This document shows, one piece after another, positions 39,341 to 48,363 of a DNA stretch of 64,000 nt. A program made the translations under genes and the position numbers. The notes under the pieces are model-generated. The model made no database searches. It had not been told where the DNA came from and saw only the letters and a list, made by a program, of their open reading frames with translations. Within the stretch, counting starts at the first letter, position 1; each line of letters starts with the position of its first letter. Source of the stretch: Streptomyces sp. SAI-135 (GTDB taxonomy: Bacteria; Actinomycetota; Actinomycetes; Streptomycetales; Streptomycetaceae). Location: contig NZ_JARXYP010000002.1 of the NCBI RefSeq assembly GCF_029893805.1, positions 2,790,001-2,854,000 on the forward strand. Direction: 5' to 3'.

Positions 39341-39381
39341 GAACGGCCCCTCTGTACTGACGTCGACAAGGGAGTCACGCC

Positions 39382-39822
39382 ATGGACATGAGCCTCGAAG
39401 TGATCCTGCTGCCGGTCACGGACGTGGACCGCGCGAAGGAGTTCTACCGCGACAAGGTCGGTTTCCACGTGGATCTGGACGGCGAGGTCATGGAGGGCGT
39501 CCGCATCTGCCAGCTGACCCCGCCCGGCTCGGGGTGTTCGATCGCCCTGGTGGACGGCCTCCAGGTGCCCACGGGAACCCCGCAGCCGGGGACGTACCAC
39601 GGGATGCAGCTGTGCGTCACGGACGCGAAGGCGGCCTACGAGGAGCTCACCTCCCGTGGCCTCGACGTGAGCGAGCCGGTCCAGTTCGCCCCGCAGGACG
39701 GCGCCACGTTCATGTACTTCAAGGACCCGGACGGCAACGGCTGGGCGATCCAGGAGTACCGGCGCCGGGAGACGGAGCCCTTGCACAAGGTCCTCGCGGA
39801 CCAGGCGGGGCAGCAGGGGTAG
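39382..39822 (+). CDS. VOC/glyoxalase-family protein
   Basis: A 146-residue protein of the vicinal-oxygen-chelate fold. Two beta-alpha-beta modules are visible (LEVILLPVTDVDRAKEFYRD; HGMQLCVTDAKAAYEEL), with the C-terminal FKDPDGNGWAIQEY carrying the typical metal-site Glu. Members include glyoxalases, dioxygenases and resistance proteins; nothing here decides among them. It could be co-transcribed with the PPOX gene. A strong terminator lies between it and the convergent glutamine-synthetase-like gene. Confidence 0.87.
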   Translation: MDMSLEVILLPVTDVDRAKEFYRDKVGFHVDLDGEVMEGVRICQLTPPGSGCSIALVDGLQVPTGTPQPGTYHGMQLCVTDAKAAYEELTSRGLDVSEPVQFAPQDGATFMYFKDPDGNGWAIQEYRRRETEPLHKVLADQAGQQG

Positions 39823-39932
39823 CGGCAGGTCGGCTGCTGGCCGCCGGGTTGTCGGCCTCCGCCGGTGGTGCACTGGGTGTCGACCGGCTGGATCTTGGCG
39901 TCGGCCAGACCCGCGCCGCTTGCGACACATGG

Positions 39933-39967
39933 ATCCGGGCCGACGGCAGCGTGCCGTCGGCCCGGAT
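39933..39967. terminator. Strong bidirectional terminator
   Basis: Perfect 16-bp stem 39933-39948 with 39952-39967 and a three-base loop, between the convergent VOC gene and glnA2-like gene. Confidence 0.9.
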
Positions 39968-40003
39968 GTCCGCCCGACCGGGCGAAGGACCCGCGGTCCC
40001 CGC

Positions 40004-41365
40004 CTACAGCACCGGCAGGTTCTTCCGCAGCTCGAACGCGGTCACCTCGGACCGGTACTCCTCCCACTCCTGCCGCTTGTTGCGCAGGAAGAAGTCGAAG
40101 ACGTGTTCGCCGAGGGTCTCGGCGACCAGGTCGCTGCGTTCCATCAGGGTGAGGGCCTCGCCCAGGTTCTGGGGCAGGGGCTCGATGCCCATGGCGCGGC
40201 GCTCGGAGTTGGAGAGGGCCCAGACGTCGTCCTCGGCGCCCGGAGGGAGCTCGTAGCCCTCCTCGATGCCCTTGAGGCCGGCGGCCAGGAGGAGGGCGTA
40301 GGCGAGGTAGGGGTTGGCGCCGGAGTCCAGGGAGCGGACCTCGATGCGGGCCGAGCCGGTCTTGCCGGGCTTGTACATCGGGACCCGGACCAGGGCAGAG
40401 CGGTTGTTGTGGCCCCAGCAGATGTAGGAGGGGGCCTCGCCGCCGGCGCCGGCGGTGCGCTCGGTGCCGCCCCAGATGCGCTTGTAGGAGTTGACCCACT
40501 GGTTGGTGACCGCGGAGATCTCCGCCGCGTGCTTGAGCAGGCCCGCGATGAAGGAGCGGCCGACCTTGGAGAGCTGGTACTCCGAGCCGGACTCGTAGAA
40601 CGCGTTCCGGTCGCCCTCGAAGAGCGAGAGGTGGGTGTGCATGCCCGAGCCGGGGTGCTCCGAGAACGGCTTCGGCATGAACGTCGCCTGGACGCCCTGC
40701 TCCAGCGCCACCTGCTTCATGACCAGGCGGAACGTCATGATGTTGTCGGCCGTGGAGAGCGCGTCGGCGTAGCGCAGGTCGATCTCCTGCTGGCCGGGGG
40801 CGCCCTCGTGGTGGGAGAACTCGACCGAGATGCCCATCGACTCCAGCATGGTGATCGCCTGGCGGCGGAAGTCCATGCCGATGTTCTGCGGGGTGTGGTC
40901 GAAGTAGCCGGAGTTGTCGGCCGGGGTCGGGCGCGAGCCGTCCAGCGGGCGGTCCTTCAGCAGGAAGAACTCGATCTCCGGGTGGGTGTAGAAGGTGAAG
41001 CCCAGGTCGGAGGTGCGGGCCAGGGCGCGCTTCAGCACATACCTGGGGTCCGCGAAGGACGGGGAGCCGTCCGGCATGAGGATGTCGCAGAACATCCGGG
41101 CCGTGCCGGGGGCCTCGGCGCGCCAGGGCAGGACCTGGAAGGTGGACGGGTCCGGCTTGGCGATCATGTCGGACTCGTACACGCGAGCGAATCCCTCGAT
41201 CGCGGAGCCGTCGAAGCCGATGCCCTCGTCGAAGGCCTGTTCCAGTTCCGCCGGGGCCACCGCCACGGACTTGAGGAAGCCCAGTACGTCCGTGAACCAC
41301 AGGCGTACGAACCGGATGTCGCGCTCCTCCAAGGTCCGGAGCACGAACTCCTGCTGCTTGTCCAT
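40004..41365 (-). CDS. glnA2: GlnA2-type glutamine synthetase-like enzyme
   Basis: A 453-residue type I glutamine synthetase homologue. Motifs include FDGSAIEGFARVYESD, EIEFFLLKDRP, SHHEGAPGQQEID, GSGMHTHLSLF and an ATP site near KPGKTGSARIEVRS. By length and sequence it matches S. coelicolor GlnA2 (SCO2241), described as a gamma-glutamylpolyamine synthetase used in polyamine catabolism rather than a true glutamine synthetase. The start at 41365 (MDKQQEFVLRTL) has GCGGAAG upstream, and an ATG five codons earlier lacks spacing. A Tyr occurs near the usual adenylylation position (EGYELPP) in altered context, so control by GlnE is doubtful. Confidence 0.9.
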   Translation of the reverse strand: MDKQQEFVLRTLEERDIRFVRLWFTDVLGFLKSVAVAPAELEQAFDEGIGFDGSAIEGFARVYESDMIAKPDPSTFQVLPWRAEAPGTARMFCDILMPDGSPSFADPRYVLKRALARTSDLGFTFYTHPEIEFFLLKDRPLDGSRPTPADNSGYFDHTPQNIGMDFRRQAITMLESMGISVEFSHHEGAPGQQEIDLRYADALSTADNIMTFRLVMKQVALEQGVQATFMPKPFSEHPGSGMHTHLSLFEGDRNAFYESGSEYQLSKVGRSFIAGLLKHAAEISAVTNQWVNSYKRIWGGTERTAGAGGEAPSYICWGHNNRSALVRVPMYKPGKTGSARIEVRSLDSGANPYLAYALLLAAGLKGIEEGYELPPGAEDDVWALSNSERRAMGIEPLPQNLGEALTLMERSDLVAETLGEHVFDFFLRNKRQEWEEYRSEVTAFELRKNLPVL

Positions 41366-41704
41366 CTTCCGCTTCCCCATCCTTGCTGGTCAGGCCGCCT
41401 GTCTCCGTGTCCCGCAGGAGGCGGTCGAGCACCTGAGCATCACACCACAACAGCATTTCGTGCGCGTTGCCGACCTTGATCGCCTCGGCGACCCGGGGGT
41501 GAACGCCTCACGTCCGGCGGATGTACTGCTCTGCCGCCCATCTTGCCTGCTCGGACTGACATACGTAATGCCCGGCCCTCCCCGTCTCACCCCGCGCCCG
41601 GGTTTCCTGTGGGCTCCCTGCGAGAAGCCGCCCCCGCCGCACTACGATCAGCGGACCGATCGTCACCATCCGTCCCGCCCCTTTCCCCCAGAAGGACACA
41701 CCTC
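41366..41704. other. Divergent intergenic region
   Basis: A 339-bp spacer holding the promoters of glnA2 (leftward) and of the DUF3105 gene (rightward). No GlnR-like box, repeat or small gene was convincing. Open frames here extend from the DUF3105 gene but are Pro/Arg/Ser-rich and unlike protein. Confidence 0.5.
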
Positions 41705-42358
41705 ATGGGTTCCGCCAAGAAGAGCACCGCAGCGGCACGCAAGGCGCGCATAGAGGAGATGCGGCGCGCCGAGCAGTCCCGGGAGCGCCGCAACCGTCTC
41801 CTCACCATCGGCGCCGCCGTGGTCGTCGTCGCCGGTCTGGTCGTCGGCTCCGTCGTGCTGGTGCAGTCGCAGTCCGACGACGACACCGCGGCCGACGGCA
41901 AGGGCCACTTCGTCACGGGCTCGGACGGCGTGAAGACCTGGAAGGGCACGCTGGGCCGCAACCACGTGGCCAAGACCGTGGACTACCCGATGGAGCCCCC
42001 GGTCGGCGGCGACCACAACCAGGTCTGGATGAACTGCAACGGCGACGTCTACACCAAGGCGATCGGCACCATGAACGCTGTGCACTCCCTGGAGCACGGC
42101 GCGGTCTGGGTGACGTACACCAGCGCGGCCAAGAAGGCCGACGTCGACGCGCTCGCGGCGAAGGTGAAGAAGACGCCGTACACGCTGATGAGCCCGGACG
42201 ACAAGCAGAAGGACCCGATCATGCTGTCGGCGTGGGGCCACCAGCGGACCGTGACGGGGGCGAGCGACCCGAACGTCGCCAAGTTCTTCGAGAAGTTCGT
42301 GCAGGGCGAGCAGACGCCCGAGCCGGGCGCGGCGTGCACGGGCGGTCTGGGGCAGTGA
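41705..42358 (+). CDS. DUF3105 membrane-anchored protein
   Basis: A 217-residue protein with a charged N-terminus (AAARKARIEEMRRAEQSRERR), one membrane anchor (about 36-58, LLTIGAAVVVVAGLVVGSVV) and an extracytoplasmic DUF3105 domain. The domain holds PPVGGDHNQVWMNCNGDVY and NAVHSLEHGAVWVTY, whose His, Cys and Glu residues suggest metal binding. Function unknown. AAGGA eight bases before ATG 41705. The next gene starts inside its stop codon (GTGA), so the DUF3105 and DUF305 proteins are translationally coupled and probably act together. Confidence 0.88.
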   Translation: MGSAKKSTAAARKARIEEMRRAEQSRERRNRLLTIGAAVVVVAGLVVGSVVLVQSQSDDDTAADGKGHFVTGSDGVKTWKGTLGRNHVAKTVDYPMEPPVGGDHNQVWMNCNGDVYTKAIGTMNAVHSLEHGAVWVTYTSAAKKADVDALAAKVKKTPYTLMSPDDKQKDPIMLSAWGHQRTVTGASDPNVAKFFEKFVQGEQTPEPGAACTGGLGQ

Positions 42359-42972
42359 GGTTCACGGGAGTGGCCGTCGCCGCGGTCTCCGCGGTGGTCG
42401 CGGCGGGCGCCATCACCTACGCCGTGGCCGAGGACGGCGGATCGGACGACACCCCGTCCGCCGGGTCCGCGGACGCGGGTTTCGCTCGGGACATGGCCGT
42501 GCACCACCAGCAGGCCGTCGAGATGTCGTACATCGTGCGCGACCGCACCGAGGACGTCGAGGTGCGGCGGCTCGCCTACGACATCGCACAGACGCAGGCC
42601 AACCAGCGCGGCATGCTGCTGGGCTGGCTGGATCTGTGGGGTTTGCCGAAGGTGTCGGCGGATCCGCCGATGACGTGGATGGACATGGGTGACATGCCGT
42701 CGGCCGGTGAGGGGTCGCTGATGCCGGGCATGGCGACCAACAGCGAGATGAAGAAGCTGGGCACGCTGAACGGCAAGCAGGCCGAGATCTTCTACCTCCA
42801 GCTGATGACGGACCATCACCAGGGCGGCATCCACATGGCGAAGGGCTGTGCGCAGAAGTGCACGGTCGGCGTGGAGAAGCGGCTCGCGCAGGGGATGGTC
42901 GACGCACAGCAGTCGGAGATCGATCTGATGGCGGGAATGCTGAAGGAGCGGGGCGCAAAGCCGCGATCATAG
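42355..42972 (+). CDS. DUF305 exported His-rich protein
   Basis: A 205-residue exported or membrane-anchored protein. An N-terminal hydrophobic segment (VAVAAVSAVVAAGAITYAV) is followed by two DUF305 motifs: MAVHHQQAVEMS and MTDHHQGGIHMAK, which resemble ferritin-like helix bundles with paired histidines and methionines. Copper or other metal binding is plausible. GTG at 42355 overlaps the upstream TGA by four bases, which decides the start. Together with the DUF3105 partner it forms a two-gene operon. Confidence 0.87.
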   Translation: MRFTGVAVAAVSAVVAAGAITYAVAEDGGSDDTPSAGSADAGFARDMAVHHQQAVEMSYIVRDRTEDVEVRRLAYDIAQTQANQRGMLLGWLDLWGLPKVSADPPMTWMDMGDMPSAGEGSLMPGMATNSEMKKLGTLNGKQAEIFYLQLMTDHHQGGIHMAKGCAQKCTVGVEKRLAQGMVDAQQSEIDLMAGMLKERGAKPRS

Positions 42973-43097
42973 AGGGTTAACCCTCGAACCAGCCTTTTTC
43001 ATTAGGTTAATTGGGCTCTTCTTGGCATGCGCATTCCCCTTGCATGAAGGGTTCGTCGCAAGAGTGGCCACCGTCGAGTGATCACTCGCGACGAACC
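42972..43097 (+). promoter_or_regulatory. Clustered palindromes before the S53 peptidase gene
   Basis: A perfect 14-bp palindrome GAGGGTTAACCCTC at 42972-42985 overlaps the DUF305 stop. Further on, GGTTCGTCGC (43050-43059) is inverted at 43088-43097, enclosing GTGGCCAC and a second perfect palindrome, CGAGTGATCACTCG (43075-43088). The structure ends 16 bp before the peptidase ATG. It could be a set of operators or a folded leader that controls translation. Confidence 0.5.
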
Positions 43098-43113
43098 GCA
43101 TCCAGGGGGTTCC

Positions 43114-45054
43114 ATGAGATCCAACCGCGCCAAACTCCGCGCCGGGGTGAGCATGGCGGCGACACTGCCGATGCTCGCGGGCGCACTGGCGCTCGGTATA
43201 CCCGCGGCCCACGCCGCGGACAGCCCGAACCGTGACACGCTGGCCGGGACCAAGCCCGCGTGGGCCACCGCCAAGGCCGACAAGGGCGCCACCTCGGACA
43301 GTGCCCAGGTCTCCGCCCGGGTCTACCTCGCCGGCAAGAACGCCGCCGGTCTCGCCGCCTACGCGAAGTCGGTGTCCGACCCGGCCTCGGCGTCGTACGG
43401 CAAGTACCTGAGCGCCAAGCAGGCGCAGTCCCGCTTCGGCGCCACCAAGGCGCAGGTCGCCGCGGTGAAGTCCTGGCTGGAGTCGGCGGGCCTGAAGGTC
43501 ACCGGCACCACGCAGCACTACGTCTCCGTCACCGGTGACGTGGCCGCCGCCGAGAAGGCCTTCGGAACCCAGCTCCACAACTACGCCAAGGGCTCGAAGA
43601 CCTACCGCGCCCCGGCCAAGGCGGCCTCCGCGCCGGCCGGCCTGGACGGTGCCGTCCTGACCGTCACCGGCCTGGACAACGCCCCGCACAAGGCGAGCAG
43701 CAAGGACCAACTGCCGCCGCCGGACGCCGTGTTCAAGAACGCCGGGCCGTTCTCCTCGTACTACGGCTCGAACACCGCGAGCACGCTGCCCGAGGCCTAC
43801 GGCACGAAGATCCCGTACGCGATCAAGGGCTACACGGGCAAGCAGCTGCGCGCCGCCTACGGGGCGGGCACGTACACCGGCAAGGGGGTGCGCGTCGCCA
43901 TCACCGACGCCTACGCCTCCCCCACCATCGCCTTCGACGCGGCCACCTACGCGAAGAAGAACGGCGACGCCGCCTACACCACCGGGCAGCTCAAGCAGGT
44001 CCTGCCGAAGAACTACACGAAGACCGAGGAGTGCGGGGCGGCCGGCTGGTACGGCGAGGAGACCCTCGACGTCGAGGCCGTGCACGCGGTCGCGCCGGAC
44101 GCGAGCATCACGTACGTGGGTGCCGCGTCCTGCTACGACGACGACCTGCTCGACTCGCTCAGCAAGATCGTCGACAACCACCTCGCCGACATCGTCTCCA
44201 ACTCCTGGGGCGACATCGAGGCCAACCAGACGCCTGACCTCGCGGCCGCCTACGACCAGGTCTTCCAGTTCGGCGCGGTCGAGGGCATCGGCTTCTACTT
44301 CTCCTCCGGCGACAACGGCGACGAGGTCGCCAACACCGGCACGAAGCAGGTCGACACCCCTGCCAACTCGGCGTGGGTGACGGCGGTCGGCGGTACCTCG
44401 CTGGCCGTCGGCAAGGGCGACAAGTACCTGTGGGAGACCGGCTGGGGCACCGAGAAGGCCGTGCTGTCCGCGGACGGCAAGAGCTGGACGAACTTCCCCG
44501 GCGCGTTCACCTCGGGCGCGGGCGGCGGCACCAGCAGGACGGTCGCCGAGCCCTATTACCAGAAGGGTGTCGTCCCGAACGCGCTCGCCACGGCCAACAA
44601 CGCCGCCGGCAACCGCGTGGTCCCGGACATCTCCGCGATCGCCGACCCGAACACCGGCTTCCTGGTGGGGCAGACGCAGACCTTCCCCGACGGCTCGCAG
44701 CAGTACAGCGAGTACCGCATCGGCGGCACCTCGCTGGCCTCCCCGGTGATCGCGGCCGTGCAGGCGCTGGCGCAGCAGGCGGGCGGCGGCAAGGCGCTCG
44801 GGTTCGCCAACCCGTCGATCTACTCGAAGTTCGGCTCCCGGGTGTACCACGACGTCACGGACAACCCGACGGGCTCCGGCCTGGCGGTGGCCCGCGTCGA
44901 CTTCACCAACGGCTATGACGCCACCGGTGGGTTGAGCACCTCGGTCCGCAGCCTCGGCAAGGACAGCTCGCTGTCCGCGGTCAAGGGCTACGACGACGTG
45001 ACGGGCGTGGGTACCCCCGCGAACGGTTACGTGCAGTCCTTCGGCCGGCACTGA
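43114..45054 (+). CDS. Secreted S53 (sedolisin) peptidase with propeptide
   Basis: A 646-residue exported acid-type serine-carboxyl protease. A signal peptide ends about AAHA (34). A pro-kumamolisin-type propeptide (about 50-215) includes YLSAKQAQSRFGATKAQVAA. The catalytic domain carries the sedolisin Glu315/Asp319 pair (EETLDVEA), the oxyanion Asp in FSSGDNGDE, and Ser540 in GGTSLASP. C-terminal Asp residues in HDVTDNPTG may bind calcium. It probably degrades extracellular protein at low pH after self-cleavage. GGGGG four bases before ATG 43114 decides the start. A 19-bp terminator follows. Confidence 0.92.
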   Translation: MRSNRAKLRAGVSMAATLPMLAGALALGIPAAHAADSPNRDTLAGTKPAWATAKADKGATSDSAQVSARVYLAGKNAAGLAAYAKSVSDPASASYGKYLSAKQAQSRFGATKAQVAAVKSWLESAGLKVTGTTQHYVSVTGDVAAAEKAFGTQLHNYAKGSKTYRAPAKAASAPAGLDGAVLTVTGLDNAPHKASSKDQLPPPDAVFKNAGPFSSYYGSNTASTLPEAYGTKIPYAIKGYTGKQLRAAYGAGTYTGKGVRVAITDAYASPTIAFDAATYAKKNGDAAYTTGQLKQVLPKNYTKTEECGAAGWYGEETLDVEAVHAVAPDASITYVGAASCYDDDLLDSLSKIVDNHLADIVSNSWGDIEANQTPDLAAAYDQVFQFGAVEGIGFYFSSGDNGDEVANTGTKQVDTPANSAWVTAVGGTSLAVGKGDKYLWETGWGTEKAVLSADGKSWTNFPGAFTSGAGGGTSRTVAEPYYQKGVVPNALATANNAAGNRVVPDISAIADPNTGFLVGQTQTFPDGSQQYSEYRIGGTSLASPVIAAVQALAQQAGGGKALGFANPSIYSKFGSRVYHDVTDNPTGSGLAVARVDFTNGYDATGGLSTSVRSLGKDSSLSAVKGYDDVTGVGTPANGYVQSFGRH

Positions 45055-45070
45055 CCGGACGTACGCCCGC

Positions 45071-45114
45071 AGGGGCCCGGTCCCGAAGGTTCACCCCTTC
45101 GGGACCGGGCCCCT
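45071..45114 (+). terminator. Very strong terminator of the S53 peptidase
   Basis: Perfect 19-bp stem: 45071-45089 with 45096-45114, loop TTCACC, 16 bp past the stop. Confidence 0.9.
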
Positions 45115-45194
45115 TGGCGCGCGGCGGCAGAGTCGGGCCCGGAGCCACGCACCCCCACCCCCTATAGCGTCGCTCTGACGATTACACTGATCCC

Positions 45195-47231
45195 GTGACT
45201 GCCTCGAACTTCTGGTCCATCTATCAGCACGGGTTCGCACGCGTCGCGGCGTGTACGGGTCACACCGTCATCGCGGACCCGCCCGCCAACGCCGAAGCGG
45301 TACTGCGGCACGCGCGCCGGTGCTCCGAGGAGGGGGTCGCCGTCGCGGTCTTCCCGGAGCTGGGGCTGTGCGGTTACTCCATCGAGGACCTGCTGCTCCA
45401 GGACGCCCTGCTCGACGAGGTCGAGACGGCGCTCGCGGAGGTGGTCGCCGGGTCGGCCGGCCTGCTCCCGGTGCTGGTCGTCGGCGCCCCGCTGCGCCAC
45501 CGCAACCGGGTCTACAACTGCGCGGTGGTCGTGCACCGCGGCCGGGTCCTCGGTGTCGTACCGAAGTCGTACCCGCCCAACTACCGCGAGTTCTACGAGC
45601 GTCGGCAGATCGGCGACGGCGCCGACGAGCGGGGCGGCTCGATCCGGGTCGGCGACGTCGCCGTACCGTTCGGCGTGGACCTGCTGTTCGAGGCGGCCGA
45701 CGTGCCGGGGCTCGTGCTGCACGCGGAGATCTGCGAGGACATGTGGGTGCCGGTGCCGCCCAGCGCGGAGGCCGCGCTCGCCGGTGCGACCGTCCTGGTC
45801 AACCTCTCCGGCAGTCCGATCACGGTCGGGCGGGCCGAGGACCGCAAGCTGCTGTGCCGTTCGGCGTCCTCGCGCTGCCTTTCGGCGTACGTCTACGCGG
45901 CGGCCGGCCTCGGCGAGTCGACCACCGACCTGTCCTGGGACGGGCAGGCCATGGTCTACGAGAACGGCGTGCTGCTGGCCGAGACGGAGCGTTTCCCGCA
46001 GGGCGACGAGTACGCGGTGGCCGACGTGGATCTGGACCTGCTGCGGCAGGAGCGGATGCGGATGGGCACGTTCGACGAGAACCGGCGCACCCACCAGGTG
46101 CGGACCGGTGACTTCCGGACGGTCTCCTTCGAGCTCGACCCGCCCGCGGGCGACCTGGGCCTCAAGCGCCGTCTGGAGCGCTTCCCGTTCGTGCCGGCCG
46201 ACGCGAGCCGGCTGGCCCAGGACTGCTACGAGGCCTACAACATCCAGGTCGCCGGGCTCCAGCAGCGGCTCGCGGCGATCGGCGGCCCGAAGGTGGTCAT
46301 CGGGGTGTCCGGAGGCCTCGACTCCACGCACGCGCTGATCGTGGCCGCCCGGGCGATGGACCGCGCCGGGCGCCCGCGCAGCGACATCCTGGCCTGGACG
46401 CTGCCCGGTTTCGCCACCAGCGACCACACCAAGGGCAACGCCCACCGGCTGATGCGGGCCCTCGGTGTCACCTCGGCCGAGCTGGACATCACGCCGACCG
46501 CGCGGCTGATGCTGGAGGAGATGGGCCACCCCTTCGCCTCCGGCGAGCCGGTGTACGACGTCACTTTCGAGAACGTCCAGGCGGGCCTGCGCACCGACTA
46601 CCTGTTCCGGCTGGCCAACCAGCGCGGCGGCATCGTGCTCGGCACCGGTGACCTCTCCGAGCTGGCGCTCGGCTGGTCGACGTACGGCGTGGGCGACCAG
46701 ATGAGCCACTACAACGTCAACTCGGGCGTGCCGAAGACGCTGATGCAGCATCTGATCCGCTGGGTCATCAGCAGCGGGCAGTTCGACGAGGAGACCGGTG
46801 CCGTGCTCGCCGCGATCCTCGACACCGAGATCAGCCCGGAGCTGGTACCGGGCGAGGAGATGCAGTCCACCGAGTCGAAGATCGGCCCGTACGCGCTGCA
46901 CGACTTCACGCTCTTCCACGTCCTGCGGTACGGGTTCCGGCCCTCGAAGATCGCGTTCCTGGCCTGGCACGCCTGGCACGACGAGAAGAGCGGCGACTGG
47001 CCCCCGAACTTCCCGCAGGCCAAGCGTGTGACGTACGACCTGCCGGAGATCCGGCGCTGGCTGGAGGTCTTCTGCAAGCGCTTCTTCGCGTTCGCCCAGT
47101 TCAAGCGCTCGGCCATGCCGAACGGGCCGAAGGTCTCGGCGGGCGGTTCGCTGTCGCCCCGCGGTGACTGGCGGGCGCCGTCGGACGGTTCGGCGGGGGC
47201 GTGGTTGCGGGACCTGAAGAGGTTCGACTAG
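45195..47231 (+). CDS. nadE: Glutamine-dependent NAD+ synthetase
   Basis: A 678-residue enzyme that amidates nicotinate adenine dinucleotide to NAD+ using glutamine. The N-terminal nitrilase-type glutaminase has Glu55 (FPELGLCGYS), Lys124 (VPKSYPPNYREFY) and Cys180 (HAEICEDMW). The C-terminal synthetase has the P-loop GVSGGLDSTHAL near residue 372. Length and triad positions match the actinobacterial long form known from M. tuberculosis. GTG start with little or no leader, consistent with a TATAGC-type -10 a short way upstream. It converges with panB across a terminator. Confidence 0.95.
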   Translation: MTASNFWSIYQHGFARVAACTGHTVIADPPANAEAVLRHARRCSEEGVAVAVFPELGLCGYSIEDLLLQDALLDEVETALAEVVAGSAGLLPVLVVGAPLRHRNRVYNCAVVVHRGRVLGVVPKSYPPNYREFYERRQIGDGADERGGSIRVGDVAVPFGVDLLFEAADVPGLVLHAEICEDMWVPVPPSAEAALAGATVLVNLSGSPITVGRAEDRKLLCRSASSRCLSAYVYAAAGLGESTTDLSWDGQAMVYENGVLLAETERFPQGDEYAVADVDLDLLRQERMRMGTFDENRRTHQVRTGDFRTVSFELDPPAGDLGLKRRLERFPFVPADASRLAQDCYEAYNIQVAGLQQRLAAIGGPKVVIGVSGGLDSTHALIVAARAMDRAGRPRSDILAWTLPGFATSDHTKGNAHRLMRALGVTSAELDITPTARLMLEEMGHPFASGEPVYDVTFENVQAGLRTDYLFRLANQRGGIVLGTGDLSELALGWSTYGVGDQMSHYNVNSGVPKTLMQHLIRWVISSGQFDEETGAVLAAILDTEISPELVPGEEMQSTESKIGPYALHDFTLFHVLRYGFRPSKIAFLAWHAWHDEKSGDWPPNFPQAKRVTYDLPEIRRWLEVFCKRFFAFAQFKRSAMPNGPKVSAGGSLSPRGDWRAPSDGSAGAWLRDLKRFD

Positions 47232-47273
47232 CCGAGGCGCGGCAGCGACTCGCTCCGCACGGTTGAACAGAGG

Positions 47274-47307
47274 GCGCCCCGCCGACGGGGGAAGATCGGC
47301 GGGGCGC
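47274..47307. terminator. Bidirectional terminator nadE/panB
   Basis: Perfect 12-bp stem 47274-47285 with 47296-47307, loop 10 bases, between convergent nadE and panB. Confidence 0.85.
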
Positions 47308-47341
47308 TTGGTGCCACTGTGGTTCTGTGGGGCCGGGGGCC

Positions 47342-48208
47342 CTAGTGAACGGAGTGCTCCTCCAGCGGGAACGTCCCGCCGACGACGTCCTCCGCGAAGG
47401 CCTTGACCGCGCCGGTCATGACCTCGCGCAGGTTGGCGTACTGCTTGACGAACTTCGGGACCCGCCCGCCGGTCAGGCCGAGCATGTCGGTCCAGACGAG
47501 GACCTGCGCGTCGGTCTCCGGGCCCGCGCCGATGCCGACCGTCGGGATGTGCAGCACCCGGGTGACCTCGGCCGCGAGCTCCGCCGGGACCAGCTCCAGG
47601 ACGACCGCGAACGCTCCCGCGTCCTGTACGGCCTTCGCGTCCCGCAGCAGCTGCTGGGCGGCCTCCTCGCCACGGCCCTGGACGCGGTAGCCCATGGCGT
47701 TGACGGACTGGGGGGTCAGGCCGATGTGGGCCATGACCGGGATGCCGGACTCGACGAGGAGCCGGATCTGTTCGTGGGAGCGCTCGCCGCCCTCCAGCTT
47801 GACCGCGCCGACGCCCGCCTCCTTGACCAGCCGGGTCGCCGAGCGCAGCGCCTGCACCGGGCCCTCCTGGTAGGAGCCGAAGGGCAGGTCGCCGACGATG
47901 AGGGCGCGCGAGGTGCCCCGTACGACGGCCGCCGACAGCATGGTCATCTCGTCCATGGTGACGGGCACGGTGGTCTCGTACCCGAGATGGCAGTTGCCCG
48001 CCGAGTCGCCGACCAGCATCACGGGGATGCCGGCCTCGTCGAAGACGGAGGCGGTCGTGGCGTCGTAGGCGGTGAGCATGGGCCACTTCTCGCCGCGTTC
48101 CTTGGCGAGGGCGATGTCCCGGACAGTGATGCGGCGGGTGCCCTTGCCCCCATACAGCGCCTTGCTGCCGTCGGAGGGCTTGGTGTGGGCAGCCGAAAGC
48201 TGCGTCAT
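47342..48208 (-). CDS. panB: Ketopantoate hydroxymethyltransferase
   Basis: A 288-residue cytoplasmic enzyme of pantothenate (coenzyme A) biosynthesis that transfers a hydroxymethyl group from methylene-tetrahydrofolate to alpha-ketoisovalerate. Family motifs: MLTAYDATTASVFDEAGI near the N-terminus, metal-binding VGDSAGNCHLGY, AVKLEGGE, and VMAHIGLTPQSV. The N-terminal 20 residues are an extra hydrophilic extension. The start at 48208 has GGAG eight bases upstream. panC and panD are not adjacent. It is divergent from the drug-exporter gene. Confidence 0.95.
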   Translation of the reverse strand: MTQLSAAHTKPSDGSKALYGGKGTRRITVRDIALAKERGEKWPMLTAYDATTASVFDEAGIPVMLVGDSAGNCHLGYETTVPVTMDEMTMLSAAVVRGTSRALIVGDLPFGSYQEGPVQALRSATRLVKEAGVGAVKLEGGERSHEQIRLLVESGIPVMAHIGLTPQSVNAMGYRVQGRGEEAAQQLLRDAKAVQDAGAFAVVLELVPAELAAEVTRVLHIPTVGIGAGPETDAQVLVWTDMLGLTGGRVPKFVKQYANLREVMTGAVKAFAEDVVGGTFPLEEHSVH

Positions 48209-48363
48209 TGCAACGGCTCCTTACGTCATCTCGAGGCGCCCTCACGGCGTCCCCGGATCCCCTCCATGGTGGCACCTCGTGCCAGTCAGGGCCAGGGGTG
48301 GTCGGTGTGACCGTTCCGGCACCCCCGCGGAGCCCCTCCGGTGCGTAAGGTCTCGGTAAAGAC

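Noticed and set aside
40004..41365. Classic nitrogen-assimilating GSI (glnA)
   Set aside because: Length and sequence fit the GlnA2 type; the adenylylation-site context differs from that of GlnA.
41543..41704. N-terminal extension of the DUF3105 protein
   Set aside because: Pro/Ser/Arg-rich sequence unlike protein; the ATG at 41705 has a ribosome-binding site and gives the normal membrane anchor.
42967..45051. 694-codon open frame opposite the S53 peptidase
   Set aside because: Arg/Gly/Val-rich antisense shadow without motifs; the peptidase strand has signal peptide, propeptide and catalytic residues.
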